From: Stentor roeselii | Taxonomy: Eukaryota > Ciliophora > Heterotrichea > Heterotrichida > Stentoridae | DNA length: 42,970 bases | Reading direction: 5' to 3' | NCBI GenBank assembly: GCA_006503475.1 | Contig: RSEH01000338.1 | Span: forward strand, 1-42,970 | In this document: positions 17,901-27,482 of the stretch, piece by piece | Layout: the number at the start of each line of letters is the position of its first letter | How positions within the stretch are numbered: the first letter of the stretch is position 1 | The notes under the pieces: model-generated | Databases searched by the model: none | What the model saw: the letters and a program-made list of their open reading frames with translations, nothing else | Told to the model about the DNA's origin: nothing | Translations under genes and position numbers: made by a program

Positions 17901-18072
17901 CTTCTAGGTCATGATTTTGAGAATTTACTATTTGAGTGAAGGTGAGTTTTAATGATGAGAACCTGACTTGATATGAGGTTGAGTTGTAGTCGTCGAATAG
18001 TTTGTGTAGGTCTAAAAGGGTTTCATTTGAAGAAGACTGCCCGGGTCTCTTGAGGCTTAATTGATCCATCAT
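14962..18072 (-). CDS. Large TPR-containing protein with ENPF repeats and a basic IQ-like stretch
   Basis: 1036 aa from ATG 18072 (MMDQLSLKRP; 18069 is equally possible). An open frame extends upstream but without an ATG. The first 230 residues look alpha-solenoid/TPR-like (LAEKSVIFIENSENFNKMLP, then KAEKHYKKTLSFIHSH). A low-complexity linker follows, with repeats around ENPF (SLENPFQQINNSKVTKELKN; DNA about 16925-17120). The C-terminal half has beta-rich segments and a basic stretch (SIQKFSGLIRRFITKRANKK) resembling an IQ calmodulin-binding site. I do not recognise a catalytic domain. It may be a ciliate-type TPR/IQ scaffold. The stop overlaps that of the convergent Kelch gene by 4 nt. Confidence 0.8.
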   Translation of the reverse strand: MMDQLSLKRPGQSSSNETLLDLHKLFDDYNSTSYQVRFSSLKLTFTQIVNSQNHDLEAQILKTCQKFGEVYGLLIISSEIFYSFSVLYKKLSNLSKAKELAEKSVIFIENSENFNKMLPKFLINLASILSIESIHSKSLKLLKRSKKILKKQLNSEHPSSGLIEMLTVNLYNIAAEEEFLKDLQKAEKHYKKTLSFIHSHKLETSQTLISKILNGLKRVSAINSSKVSKENSFLSDLSSKNKSFAGRSENLPKIQKGKSFRRPASGDFRSTRSIQSKVKNFQRSKQKLSGTAHQSLPRKSQESDLPVQEFVPYKSSELACENPFKPTIESKVTEGLKDSLENPFQQINNSKVTKELKNPFKLIKNLEGTEELKDSLENPLILEKVSKNPSLSISETQSIVFIPELKENEALGDSRSSIDLNRVSIESDIKNTSKYFQEIFNRSITSIREKNEDEGKEVLKAPEIPKGNYLMIDDLEIENKKCKTFYSLDKSLKILEIRCVLDGQEYQMITPLPTDIPALDFIENKLKKYLTIKNEQLVIEKQRETLLIQGEIRMNHSSQQISITRIEPRWDIKVKIGSFQEIFHIQDILNFLNADHSTFLMNNLQFLISFFSIKINRIVPRFVETFPFTLLKKKKFKVNENKLGEIEIYVFRSIGVSQDAFSEVFFIQGSKPEFMLKPLLVESEFLAHKSISLLKESENSPKKSMQYIKALPRQENLSLLKKTLILGNDNQITIDLQHIIFNSKYSPNNKKQTKSPALNHNRKVSIISTMKSIDISDQSLPILLKKVPESNSKSEDIINDKNKLYLAGVHVKEDFFNDTEIILHFSIYEFGQIFQVYMKYLEDQILTFIICRGIAKENRRRYSVEVKDIAKKIGIPENHIVALGSYIVRHLLVIKSIDVVYIDLNVDMTSPLESIQKFSGLIRRFITKRANKKRLQNLVGKRKLKLNDKIYTALVYINNEILYLRLVKPAEWNGTFYSYKKVEVLSLDMNFTLLVKFGFFPSLEKFFQNFAAVGITLSKINDKKILKCDPRFSLKL

Positions 18073-18394
18073 TATTAATTTAAGGTTAAGAAGAGGCAAG
18101 CTTTATTTTTGATTTTTTGAGTTGTTAGATGGAGATTATTGATTTGGGTTCGAGGTTTAGATATAAGGGTTATTTTGGATAGGGTTAGATGATCAGGTGT
18201 TACATTTGAGTTTAAATATTTATCTGAATTTATTTTGATTAGTTTATTATAAGGTTATCAAACCTTTCCTCATAACAAACATTAGTAAAGACCCATTAAA
18301 ATAAATAACATAAATCTCAAAAAAAACTCAAAAAAAATGAATTCCAAATATCTACACTTTTATCCAAAAACTTAAACCAAATCAAATCCATTAT
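18073..18394. other. Intergenic spacer, skewed in opposite directions at its ends
   Basis: 322 nt between two minus-strand genes. The left part, upstream of the TPR gene start, is G/T-rich on the plus strand. The right part, after the coiled-coil gene stop, is A/C-rich. No ORF or RNA gene is visible. Confidence 0.6.
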
Positions 18395-19843
18395 TTAATT
18401 AATCTTAACATCATCCTCTTCAATCACTTCTACAGGCACCTCGGCAGCATCATGACTATCTTCCCCACTATCTTCCTTAATAACTTTTTCCTGACTTTCC
18501 AAATTTTTCACCGGTTCTCCAAACTGATTTCCCTCATCAAATTCTTCAGTTTCCTGAAGTTTTGCAAAAATGATCTGATCAAGTTTTTGAATTTGATTAA
18601 GAGTCTCCTGATTGGCAATTTCATGATATTCCCTTTTCTGCACTTTCGTAAAATACTGACTTTCCGCCCTGAGTTCTTCATTTTTTCCCCAAGATCCATT
18701 AACAATACTTTTACCAGCATTAGAAAAAGACATGAATCTATTCGACTCAGGGTAAAAAGGTCGACTGTAATTGAAACTATAAGAAAAAGGGTCGAAGACC
18801 CTTGTATTTTTTATTTCAAACTTCATTCTTTCCAGGTCTTGAAGAATTTCTTGTCTTTCCGCAGCGGCGTGATTGGCTTCTGCCTTGATTTGATGAATAA
18901 TGTCTCGAATCCCTGCTTCTTGTAGTACGATTTCATGTCGAATTCTGTAGTCTTCTCGTGGTTTTGTTATCATTTTCGTCGGTTTTCTTACTGGATAAGC
19001 TTCTCGTTCCTCTACCTTAGGTGGTGGACGGGGAGGTTCATATCGAGTAGGTTGAAAAGAATTTTCTTCCACAAATCCTGTTTCAAACCTAATTTCTTGT
19101 AAATGTTTTTTGTTAAGTTCCTCTACTTCTCTCTTGATTTTCGCTTCTTCTAATTTATCTTCCATCATTTTTCGTGATTTTTCTTCTTCCTTCAGTTTAT
19201 TTCTCTCTTCCAGCTGTTCTTGAACAGACCTTCTCCATTCCTCAAGCTGCTTTTCTCGTAGTGATCGACTTTGATCATAAGTTAAATTTGCTCCGAGTTG
19301 TTTAAAGCTAGATTCAGGTTGAGAAGGTTGCAAGCCTTGCAAGCCTTGCAAGCTCTGTAAAGGTTGACTTGATTTTAATACTTGCAAGGCCTGAGGCGAG
19401 GATTTGAAAGGGTCAGGGCTGAACTTCGACTTGACCTGAGGACTGTAGTACTCAACTTTACTCGGAGCAGGTGGCGACTCAAAGCTCGGATAAGAAACGC
19501 GACTGTTGTTAAACCTGAATGATTCAGGATAACTGTTAGTTTTCTCTGGAGATTCAGGATTTTTAGAGATTTGGACTGGGTATCTTCGACGCTTGTCATT
19601 TTCTACTTTTTCTTGAAATTTCAGTTGCATTTCTTTTTTGTAGTCTTCTGTCATTCGCTTTCGACGATCTTCCCAGTCACTTCGAGGGTTGCTGAAAAAG
19701 GACCAAGAGTTTTCACGGTTTATTGAATTTGAAACGGGTTCTGGCTTTGGAGGCTCTGGTTTTTCTTCTGTTGATCCAATCATTTGCTTTTTGATATCGT
19801 CCCAGTTGTAGCCGAAGTTGTAGCCGGGAAGACGGATACTCAT
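18395..19843 (-). CDS. Coiled-coil, proline-rich protein, possibly cytoskeletal or ciliary
   Basis: 482 aa. The N-terminus is MSIRLPGYNFGYNWDDIKKQ. A Pro/Ser-rich region follows, with a short LQGLQGLQ repeat (DNA about 19330-19350). A long charged coiled coil lies at about residues 190-255 (LREKQLEEWRRSVQEQLEER and on). A second helical segment (EAGIRDIIHQIKAEANHAAA, followed by ERQEILQDLERMKFEI) and an acidic C-terminus complete it. The organisation recalls centrosome/cilium proteins such as CSPP1, but this is an impression from layout, not a confirmed match. There are no membrane or catalytic motifs. Confidence 0.78.
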   Translation of the reverse strand: MSIRLPGYNFGYNWDDIKKQMIGSTEEKPEPPKPEPVSNSINRENSWSFFSNPRSDWEDRRKRMTEDYKKEMQLKFQEKVENDKRRRYPVQISKNPESPEKTNSYPESFRFNNSRVSYPSFESPPAPSKVEYYSPQVKSKFSPDPFKSSPQALQVLKSSQPLQSLQGLQGLQPSQPESSFKQLGANLTYDQSRSLREKQLEEWRRSVQEQLEERNKLKEEEKSRKMMEDKLEEAKIKREVEELNKKHLQEIRFETGFVEENSFQPTRYEPPRPPPKVEEREAYPVRKPTKMITKPREDYRIRHEIVLQEAGIRDIIHQIKAEANHAAAERQEILQDLERMKFEIKNTRVFDPFSYSFNYSRPFYPESNRFMSFSNAGKSIVNGSWGKNEELRAESQYFTKVQKREYHEIANQETLNQIQKLDQIIFAKLQETEEFDEGNQFGEPVKNLESQEKVIKEDSGEDSHDAAEVPVEVIEEDDVKIN

Positions 19844-20483
19844 GATTATTAATAGGGAAAGTAAGAAGGTTTTTTATGATTTCAGGAATTTTGGGTTTTG
19901 GTTTGGAGAAGGTTGATGAGAAGGTTTTGAAGGGTTGATGGGATTGATGATGGATTTTAGGTGAAATTTTTTTGGGTTAGATGGAGATGGTTTAAGGGTT
20001 TTTATTGGAAGGAATTTTGATTGGGGTCTAAGAATTCGGGTTATTAAGTTTAGAGATACTTGTTTTATTGTATTGGAATATTGGTGGGAATGGATAGAGT
20101 TAGAATAACTGAGCCTTGGATTAAAAGAGTGAAAATATTAATTTTTAAGTAGATATTCTTGAAGATTAACAAGTAGGAAAATTGAATTCTTTTGCACTTT
20201 ATTCAAGTAAAAATATTTAAAAGGAGAATGTAAAAAGCTTTTCTGATGATTTTACAATGAAAGTAATTTTGTTGAAATAACTGTTTAAGCTTATAATCAT
20301 TTTACTTGTATATATTTTAAAATGATGACTGGTTAAAATTAATTCATTAGTCTCAAGAAAGTAAAACCCACAAATTCTTTTAACACCCAAAGAAACCCAT
20401 AAACCTCTCAATACTAAATCTCTCAACATTTTCTCAACAACCAAATAAACTAATTCTATTATATATACTTATCTACATCTCAT
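19844..20483. other. Intergenic spacer with long C-free and G-free tracts
   Basis: 640 nt between two minus-strand genes. Upstream of the coiled-coil gene start the plus strand has no C for 144 nt (19884-20027) and is G-rich. Before the stop of the propeller gene it has no G for 105 nt (20393-20497). The middle (about 20040-20340) is plain AT-rich sequence. A 75-codon frame at 20217-20444 looks accidental. No RNA gene is seen. Confidence 0.65.
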
Positions 20484-21530
20484 CTACTCAAATATCTGGA
20501 CAATATTCTTACAAGCAACAGCAAGTTCAGAAGTTTCAATATTAACAGTTATATAAACAACTTTGGCATCAATAGGAATAGTGTTAAGAACAACACCATT
20601 ATCTTTGAGTACTACTAAATTCATATTGAACTTCTCATAAATAACTAAAATCCCTACCTTATCAGCGCAAAAAGCCTTCGGAACCAAATCGACCCGATTC
20701 CACTTCGAGTTAATCAAAACCATATAATTTTCAAAGACCGCAGCACTAACATTCAACCCAATAAAATAAGCAGAAGGTGTAGGGCAGATGATACCTGTTT
20801 CAAAATTCGAAAAGTTTCCAAAACAAAGCGAGTTGTTATTAGAAAACACGAAGAAGTCTTTGAAAGATTCAATCAATTTAACTCGAAATCGATTATTTAC
20901 AGCGAAAACTGACTCTACCTGACTCCCCAAGTCATAAAAAAAGACTTCAGAGGTTTCTGACTGGGGCGTGATTAGAGCCACATGGTTCCTTGAATACCAG
21001 TGAGTCGTTGTAGACTGGAATAAAAGGTCCATGGAGACTATGTCGTATACCTGAAAAGACCCTTGGACACAAAAGACCAGCCTGTTTAAGTAAATGTCAC
21101 AGTCCTGGAAGTCCTCATACATCACATTCAGATGGGTCAGCACCTGACTGCCCTGGCAGTTATCAAAAGGTAGTCGAAATTTAAAAAATTCTAAACGTTG
21201 AGAACGAATTCGCTTGGAAACCAGAAAAAATGAGTTGTTGTCTAAAATGGTAACTTTGAAAACCTGGTAATTTTCACTCAAAATTCGTTTCCAGATAGTT
21301 CTGTTAAAAGTGTTCCAAATGAAACATTCGGAATTCTTAGTAATTACAACCAAGAAATTTTCTCTATATTGAATAGAAAAAATCCTACTGGGGTTGGAAA
21401 ATTGAAGTTCTTGACTTACCTGCTTAGAACTTACGGGAAGTGACCAAGGTTGTTCATCGAGATTCAGAAAATCGAAGTCTTGGCCGAGTTCTCTGTCAAG
21501 AAGTTTGCTAGGAAGGCTATTCCTGCTCAT
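20484..21530 (-). CDS. Beta-propeller-like protein of unknown function
   Basis: 348 aa, starting MSRNSLPSKLLDREL. After about 45 residues the sequence alternates short beta strands in the manner of a degenerate WD40-type propeller, for example ENFLVVITKNSECFIWNTFN, DNNSFFLVSKRI and VQGSFQVYDIVSMDLLFQ. WD dipeptides are largely lost, so family assignment is tentative. There is no signal peptide or membrane segment. It ends in TAG. Its start lies 174 nt from the divergent small gene, so the two probably share an intergenic promoter region. Confidence 0.72.
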   Translation of the reverse strand: MSRNSLPSKLLDRELGQDFDFLNLDEQPWSLPVSSKQVSQELQFSNPSRIFSIQYRENFLVVITKNSECFIWNTFNRTIWKRILSENYQVFKVTILDNNSFFLVSKRIRSQRLEFFKFRLPFDNCQGSQVLTHLNVMYEDFQDCDIYLNRLVFCVQGSFQVYDIVSMDLLFQSTTTHWYSRNHVALITPQSETSEVFFYDLGSQVESVFAVNNRFRVKLIESFKDFFVFSNNNSLCFGNFSNFETGIICPTPSAYFIGLNVSAAVFENYMVLINSKWNRVDLVPKAFCADKVGILVIYEKFNMNLVVLKDNGVVLNTIPIDAKVVYITVNIETSELAVACKNIVQIFE

Positions 21531-21704
21531 ATTTAAAGATTATAAGCCAAGAGTCACTTTTCATTAAACGTCTAGAAATGCGTGAAAGGTAAATCTGCAG
21601 GTTTTGTAAAATTTTTATTAAAAATTCATGTTTAACCGATAGTCAGAAGGTTTATAATATGAAATTTGCAACCTAATAAAAATTATAAACATAAATTATC
21701 CTTC

Positions 21705-22160
21705 ATGGCTGAACTCACAAAGAAGATTCAAAGGGTAAAAATGAACAGGAAGGGAAAATATCAGGAAATGATCAACGACCAGATTCATCGTTTCAAGGCA
21801 GAGACTCCAAGTTTGCAACTTTCTGGAAGTAAAATAATTTTTCACCCGACATCAAGGCCGAAGTCTTCTTGTAAGGCTTCAGTTCTGAGTAGTTTAGCTT
21901 TCAGTTCTCCAGTCGAGTATCATCATTATTCCCATATAAGGCCAGAGCTGATGCCGAAACTTTTCAGAACAAACAAAGACCTTATTTCAACTCTTCATTC
22001 AAATATCTCGAAGACTTTCCCTCAAAAAAATAGTTTTTGTCCTGTTAGAGTCGTTGTCAGTCGTTGTTCTTCTCCTAAAAAGAATGAAAAAAATCACCGC
22101 GCAAGGTCGAAAAGTCGACAAAGGGTTTATGCTGATCAGGTCGAACAGCTGATGCTTTAA
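21705..22160 (+). CDS. Small basic protein of unknown function
   Basis: 151 aa from ATG 21705 (MAELTKKIQRVKMNRKGKYQ). The frame is open further upstream but offers no earlier ATG. It is rich in Lys, Arg and Ser with a basic C-terminal run (KNEKNHRARSKSRQRVY). I recognise no domain. It is followed after 21 nt by KRR1 on the same strand, so linked expression is conceivable, and the basic composition would suit a nucleolar or RNA-associated role, but this is inference only. Confidence 0.65.
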   Translation: MAELTKKIQRVKMNRKGKYQEMINDQIHRFKAETPSLQLSGSKIIFHPTSRPKSSCKASVLSSLAFSSPVEYHHYSHIRPELMPKLFRTNKDLISTLHSNISKTFPQKNSFCPVRVVVSRCSSPKKNEKNHRARSKSRQRVYADQVEQLML

Positions 22161-22175
22161 TAGTAATGACTATAA

Positions 22176-23183
<1,008 letters not shown>

Positions 23184-23343
23184 TAAATTAGGACTTCGTG
23201 ATTCTAAATGGAAGATAAATATTTAATTTTCTGAACTTTTCAGTGAATTTCCTGGAGTTAGGTGGTAAATTTACAAGGTTTTATGATTTGTTAAGATTAT
23301 TGACTAGTTCTAAACACCTGACGTGTCAATATGAAAATAGTAT

Positions 23344-26300
23344 ATGAAAATCCTTTTACTTTTTTTAATTACCCATGCAGAATCAAGCATAAAAATCCTG
23401 CAGAACATAAGCGAATGTTATTATTTATTCAATGAAGAATACGCTTCTCTGTACCTAAACCAGTATTTCTCAGGTGATTCGCTAAACTATACCATAACAT
23501 CCAGTACGTCTTCAGAAGCCCTTCTAAATCTCACAAACAGTTTAACCTTACGACTAAAGCTTCAAAATTCACTCTCTGGAATAAGCCCTCCTCCAAAAAC
23601 CACTTTAATCGAACCATTATGCCAATATTACGAAAGATACTGCGAGAAGCTCTTTTATTGTACAGAAACAACTTTAATCATTTTTTCTTTTGATCCAACA
23701 ACAACAGAAGCTTTGATTCAAAATGAAGTTTCTTTCGATAACCCAATCGAGCATTATTATTATATCCAGACCAATCAAAATTATATTATTTTTGTTGTGA
23801 CTAGAAACTATACAGATCAAAAGAATATTTTTTATACTGTTAATTTTGACACTGATAGTAGCGGAAATTTGAATTTTAAAAACTTTTCTAGTATTTTTTT
23901 CACGGATTTTATGGCAGATTTGAAAGTTACAGGATTATCTTCACTTCTTTTTAGTTTAAATTTGGGAATTGCTGGGTTTTTTGAAGGCTTGGGGTATGTT
24001 GTTGTTATTAATTTGATGGACTTCAGTGAAGCTAGCAGGATTACTATCGCTTGGGATTTTGGGTTTAATAAAATATTGCTGACTGCGAATGATGATAATA
24101 TTTTTGCCTTGGTTCAGAATGAAAATAGAATAATCAAGTTATTTCTTGATGAAAACATCACGATTTCAGTTCAAGACTCGCTTTATATTCCTGAACTTAA
24201 CTTTAAAGCCTTTTCCTTCACTTTTAACAAAAAGTTAGTGAATTACATTCCTCAAGAAAAGCTTTTAATAGGGTCCATATCAAGAGCTATAATTGTTTCA
24301 ACAGACTTTTCACAGGTCTTCATAAAAAACTTAACAAATAGCGAAGCGCAGGTGTTTTGCACTTCAACAAACGAGAATTATTTTTTCTTAGTAAACCAAA
24401 ACAACAACTTTACAATTCACTTCATTCAAGAAAACTTAGAAGAGCAGTTTTTTTATAACTTGGAAGATTCAAACATGTCGACAATGGCTTGGCTTGCTTC
24501 GAACTACTACAGCCAGGAGTACTTTGTGATAATTCTTCAAAAGAGAACACTTAACTTCTTGTCAATCAGCAATGAGCCGGCTCAGTTGAATTTCACAAGT
24601 GGGAAGGAAACTTGTAGTTATAATTTAACTGTTACTGACAGGTTCGGGAACTTCTTAACAAGCGGCTTTTCAGTCAACCCTATCATAGAGATGGAAGAAA
24701 GCATTCCTTTAACTGATAACAACCCGGTAGTCGTGTCTTTTGACGATCTTCACGCTCAGGTGATATTCAACATCACTGATTACTTCGGAGGAAGCAATTT
24801 TGAGAATATAACTCTTGAAATAAATGACAAGATGTTTAAAGAAAACTTTGAATATTCCCTAATTCAAAATCAACTGTTTTACGAGAACCAAACAATAGAA
24901 CTTGACCAGCATTTATATGAAAGAATAGTTTTACTAAATGAAGAAGAATTTTTATTATTCAACTCTTCAACAATTCGCTACTTCAAAACAAATTCATCAA
25001 TCGTGAAACCTTTTAAAAATTTTAAGATTCTCGACATTCAAATAAGCGAAAACATTGAAACTCAAGAAATCATGATTTATTGCAAAGACTCTCACTTTGG
25101 AGTTAATTTCTTAAGTGACCTTGAAGGATCTTTCAATTGTCCAAACAATTTAAATTCAAGTTGTCTTCAAGTAAGGAGTTTCTTTCCATTTATCGGGTGC
25201 AACAACGGTAAGTCCATTTTGATATTTAAATACATTGATAAAATTTCAGTGCACATCACGCAAACCCAAAACTTTACACCAAGCTCTGACTTTATCGAAG
25301 ACTTTTGCATATTAAACGGAAATATTATTGCAGTGAATTCTTCAGGTTTCATCTTGATGTACAATCTTGATAGTATCAGTCTTAAACCCCTTCCGCCAGT
25401 GATGGTGAAGTTTATCGGACTTCACCCAAGACATATAGTCGCTAATGAGTCATTTTATTATGTTTACTTCGAGGAAGGGCTTGTTAGAGTTTATGATTCT
25501 TTTGTCAATTACATTAAAACTGCTGTTGTCGTTGATGGGAAAAAATTTGTGGGACTAGATAATTTCCTTGTTTCTGTTTCTTTTAATTCTTCTTTGAAAA
25601 TCATGGATTTGCAGGGATTTCTGATACATTCAAATGTTTTTAAAGAATGTGATGGGAAAATTCTTGACTTTGATGCGAAGTTCAATAGTTTAGCTGTCTT
25701 GAAAGAAGATTTTTTGATTATGAGAAAAATTAACTTTAAGTTCAATGAGGTGACTGTTGACTTTGCAATAAAAGATAACAGTAGCTTCTCAGAAATCTCT
25801 TATCGAATCAATGCTTCTATCATGGTGAATGAAAAAGCTTCAGATGAAAAAAGCCCAGTTGTGAATTTTGTTGAATTTGTCATGATGATTAATGGACAAA
25901 CGATTTTTCTGAATAAATCTGAAGTAAAACAAATCGACAAGCACTTGAAACTTGACTGTGAAGACACTGTTCGAATTCCTTTAGACCAGGTATTTTTAGG
26001 TCAAAACATCGAAGTTGCTGCAACAGGTCAAAAGAGCATCGGCGAGATTCTTCCAAGACTTCACGAAGGCTTCCATAAAAAGAGTGATTTTAACATCACG
26101 AACATCATTTTTGTCCAAGATGTCAGCATTTTCATAGCAACTGTTTATCCTAACATTATCCTTCTCGTTGATCAAAACTTTACAAAAGTCCTGATGAATA
26201 AAACTATCGACGAAAATGACTACTTCTGTGAAGTGCTTTCAATTGCAGCGGTTTATGTTTCTGAAAGTCTTGAATTCGTTGCAGGAGTTGAATGTTTATA

Positions 26301-27474
26301 TACAGGACAAAAGACTAGTTCACTTATCGAGTATCATTTATTTTTCATTGAGTTTATCAGATCAAATTATATGGAATGGCTGGGGTCTTCCCGGCAATCA
26401 TTGAACATAAAGCCAAGTCTAATCAAGACGTCTTTGATGATATCAGGTGACTTCGTGGTGGTCATAACAACAAAGTATTCAGACATCGACACTTTAGGGT
26501 ACTATTCAAACATTATCGTGATTTGCTCAGGGTCATTGAAATTCGGAGTGATTTCAGTTTTCTGTCTCCATCAATTGACCCCAGTTTCTTTCAGCCTGTC
26601 CTCAATGTACATAGTTGACATGGACCTGTTATTTTACCCTCTTCAGAAGGTTTATTACATTTACTTACTTGAACTTTCCGGGTCTTTATTCATCATCGAG
26701 TGCTTAAAGCCCATAGAAGTCGTCGGAATCTCAACATTTTCACTTCCATCAGCATCAAAGGACTTTCCAGTTTCAATAGCGCGCTGTGGTCAATACCTTT
26801 ACATCGCGTTCAACTCAAACCTGGTCCTTGTTTACTTTCTGCTTAACTTCAAGAACCCTGCATACGACAAGGCAATAGGACCGATAGGAGTTGACTTCAA
26901 TACCAACCCCGGGTCACTTGAGTGCTCAGATCAGGGCCTGGCGAAGTATCTCCTGCTCACCATGTACAAAAAGGAACTCTGTTGTTACCTGCAAGTGATC
27001 GACACTACAGCAAACGAATTAGCAAGCATTATAAAACAAGAGTACTTTTCACTCAACTCATTCATTGATAATTCCGTATTCTTCTCAGCTTTTAACAGTC
27101 CAGAGTCGTTATTTCTCTTAACTCCTGAAAATTTCACTATTTTCACTGTGCAGGACTTTGTAATGACCCTTTCCCCTAAATCATGCAAAAGGTCAGAAAA
27201 AGTGAACTTTACAGTCATGGCATCTAACACAGTAGGTTTCAGTCAAAAGGTAAATTTTTTAGTACATCTTTCAAAAAACTACAGTTCCGGGTCAGTTTCA
27301 ATCAACATTCCTCCGAAATGGCTGATAGTTCTACTAACCCTCGCCACTCTAGTTCTTTTGACAGGTCTTTACTTTACCACCCGGGTGTTATGCTGCAAAA
27401 AGGCGAAAACAATTCAACCTTCTTCCGAGCTGTTCAACTACGGCTCGATCGAAGCGAACTTTGACTTGAGATAA
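23344..27474 (+). CDS. Large type I membrane protein of unknown function
   Basis: 1376 aa. The N-terminus (MKILLLFLITHAES) is a likely signal peptide. Almost the whole protein is extracellular and beta-rich, with many N-glycosylation sequons, and includes propeller-like strands and Ig/cadherin-like stretches (near LNFTSGKETCSYNLTVTDRF and again before the membrane segment). One membrane helix lies near the C-terminus (WLIVLLTLATLVLLTGLYF), followed by a Cys-containing cytoplasmic tail of about 30 residues. I recognise no enzyme motif. Similar single-pass proteins are common in ciliates and could serve in adhesion or surface recognition, which is speculative. The stop precedes the next ATG by only 8 nt. 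Confidence 0.85.
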   Translation: MKILLLFLITHAESSIKILQNISECYYLFNEEYASLYLNQYFSGDSLNYTITSSTSSEALLNLTNSLTLRLKLQNSLSGISPPPKTTLIEPLCQYYERYCEKLFYCTETTLIIFSFDPTTTEALIQNEVSFDNPIEHYYYIQTNQNYIIFVVTRNYTDQKNIFYTVNFDTDSSGNLNFKNFSSIFFTDFMADLKVTGLSSLLFSLNLGIAGFFEGLGYVVVINLMDFSEASRITIAWDFGFNKILLTANDDNIFALVQNENRIIKLFLDENITISVQDSLYIPELNFKAFSFTFNKKLVNYIPQEKLLIGSISRAIIVSTDFSQVFIKNLTNSEAQVFCTSTNENYFFLVNQNNNFTIHFIQENLEEQFFYNLEDSNMSTMAWLASNYYSQEYFVIILQKRTLNFLSISNEPAQLNFTSGKETCSYNLTVTDRFGNFLTSGFSVNPIIEMEESIPLTDNNPVVVSFDDLHAQVIFNITDYFGGSNFENITLEINDKMFKENFEYSLIQNQLFYENQTIELDQHLYERIVLLNEEEFLLFNSSTIRYFKTNSSIVKPFKNFKILDIQISENIETQEIMIYCKDSHFGVNFLSDLEGSFNCPNNLNSSCLQVRSFFPFIGCNNGKSILIFKYIDKISVHITQTQNFTPSSDFIEDFCILNGNIIAVNSSGFILMYNLDSISLKPLPPVMVKFIGLHPRHIVANESFYYVYFEEGLVRVYDSFVNYIKTAVVVDGKKFVGLDNFLVSVSFNSSLKIMDLQGFLIHSNVFKECDGKILDFDAKFNSLAVLKEDFLIMRKINFKFNEVTVDFAIKDNSSFSEISYRINASIMVNEKASDEKSPVVNFVEFVMMINGQTIFLNKSEVKQIDKHLKLDCEDTVRIPLDQVFLGQNIEVAATGQKSIGEILPRLHEGFHKKSDFNITNIIFVQDVSIFIATVYPNIILLVDQNFTKVLMNKTIDENDYFCEVLSIAAVYVSESLEFVAGVECLYTGQKTSSLIEYHLFFIEFIRSNYMEWLGSSRQSLNIKPSLIKTSLMISGDFVVVITTKYSDIDTLGYYSNIIVICSGSLKFGVISVFCLHQLTPVSFSLSSMYIVDMDLLFYPLQKVYYIYLLELSGSLFIIECLKPIEVVGISTFSLPSASKDFPVSIARCGQYLYIAFNSNLVLVYFLLNFKNPAYDKAIGPIGVDFNTNPGSLECSDQGLAKYLLLTMYKKELCCYLQVIDTTANELASIIKQEYFSLNSFIDNSVFFSAFNSPESLFLLTPENFTIFTVQDFVMTLSPKSCKRSEKVNFTVMASNTVGFSQKVNFLVHLSKNYSSGSVSINIPPKWLIVLLTLATLVLLTGLYFTTRVLCCKKAKTIQPSSELFNYGSIEANFDLR

Positions 27475-27482
27475 GTATTTAA

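Noticed and set aside
20217-20444. 75-codon minus-strand frame in the spacer
   Set aside because: It is low-complexity AT-derived sequence lying just beyond the stop of the propeller gene, with no domain features.
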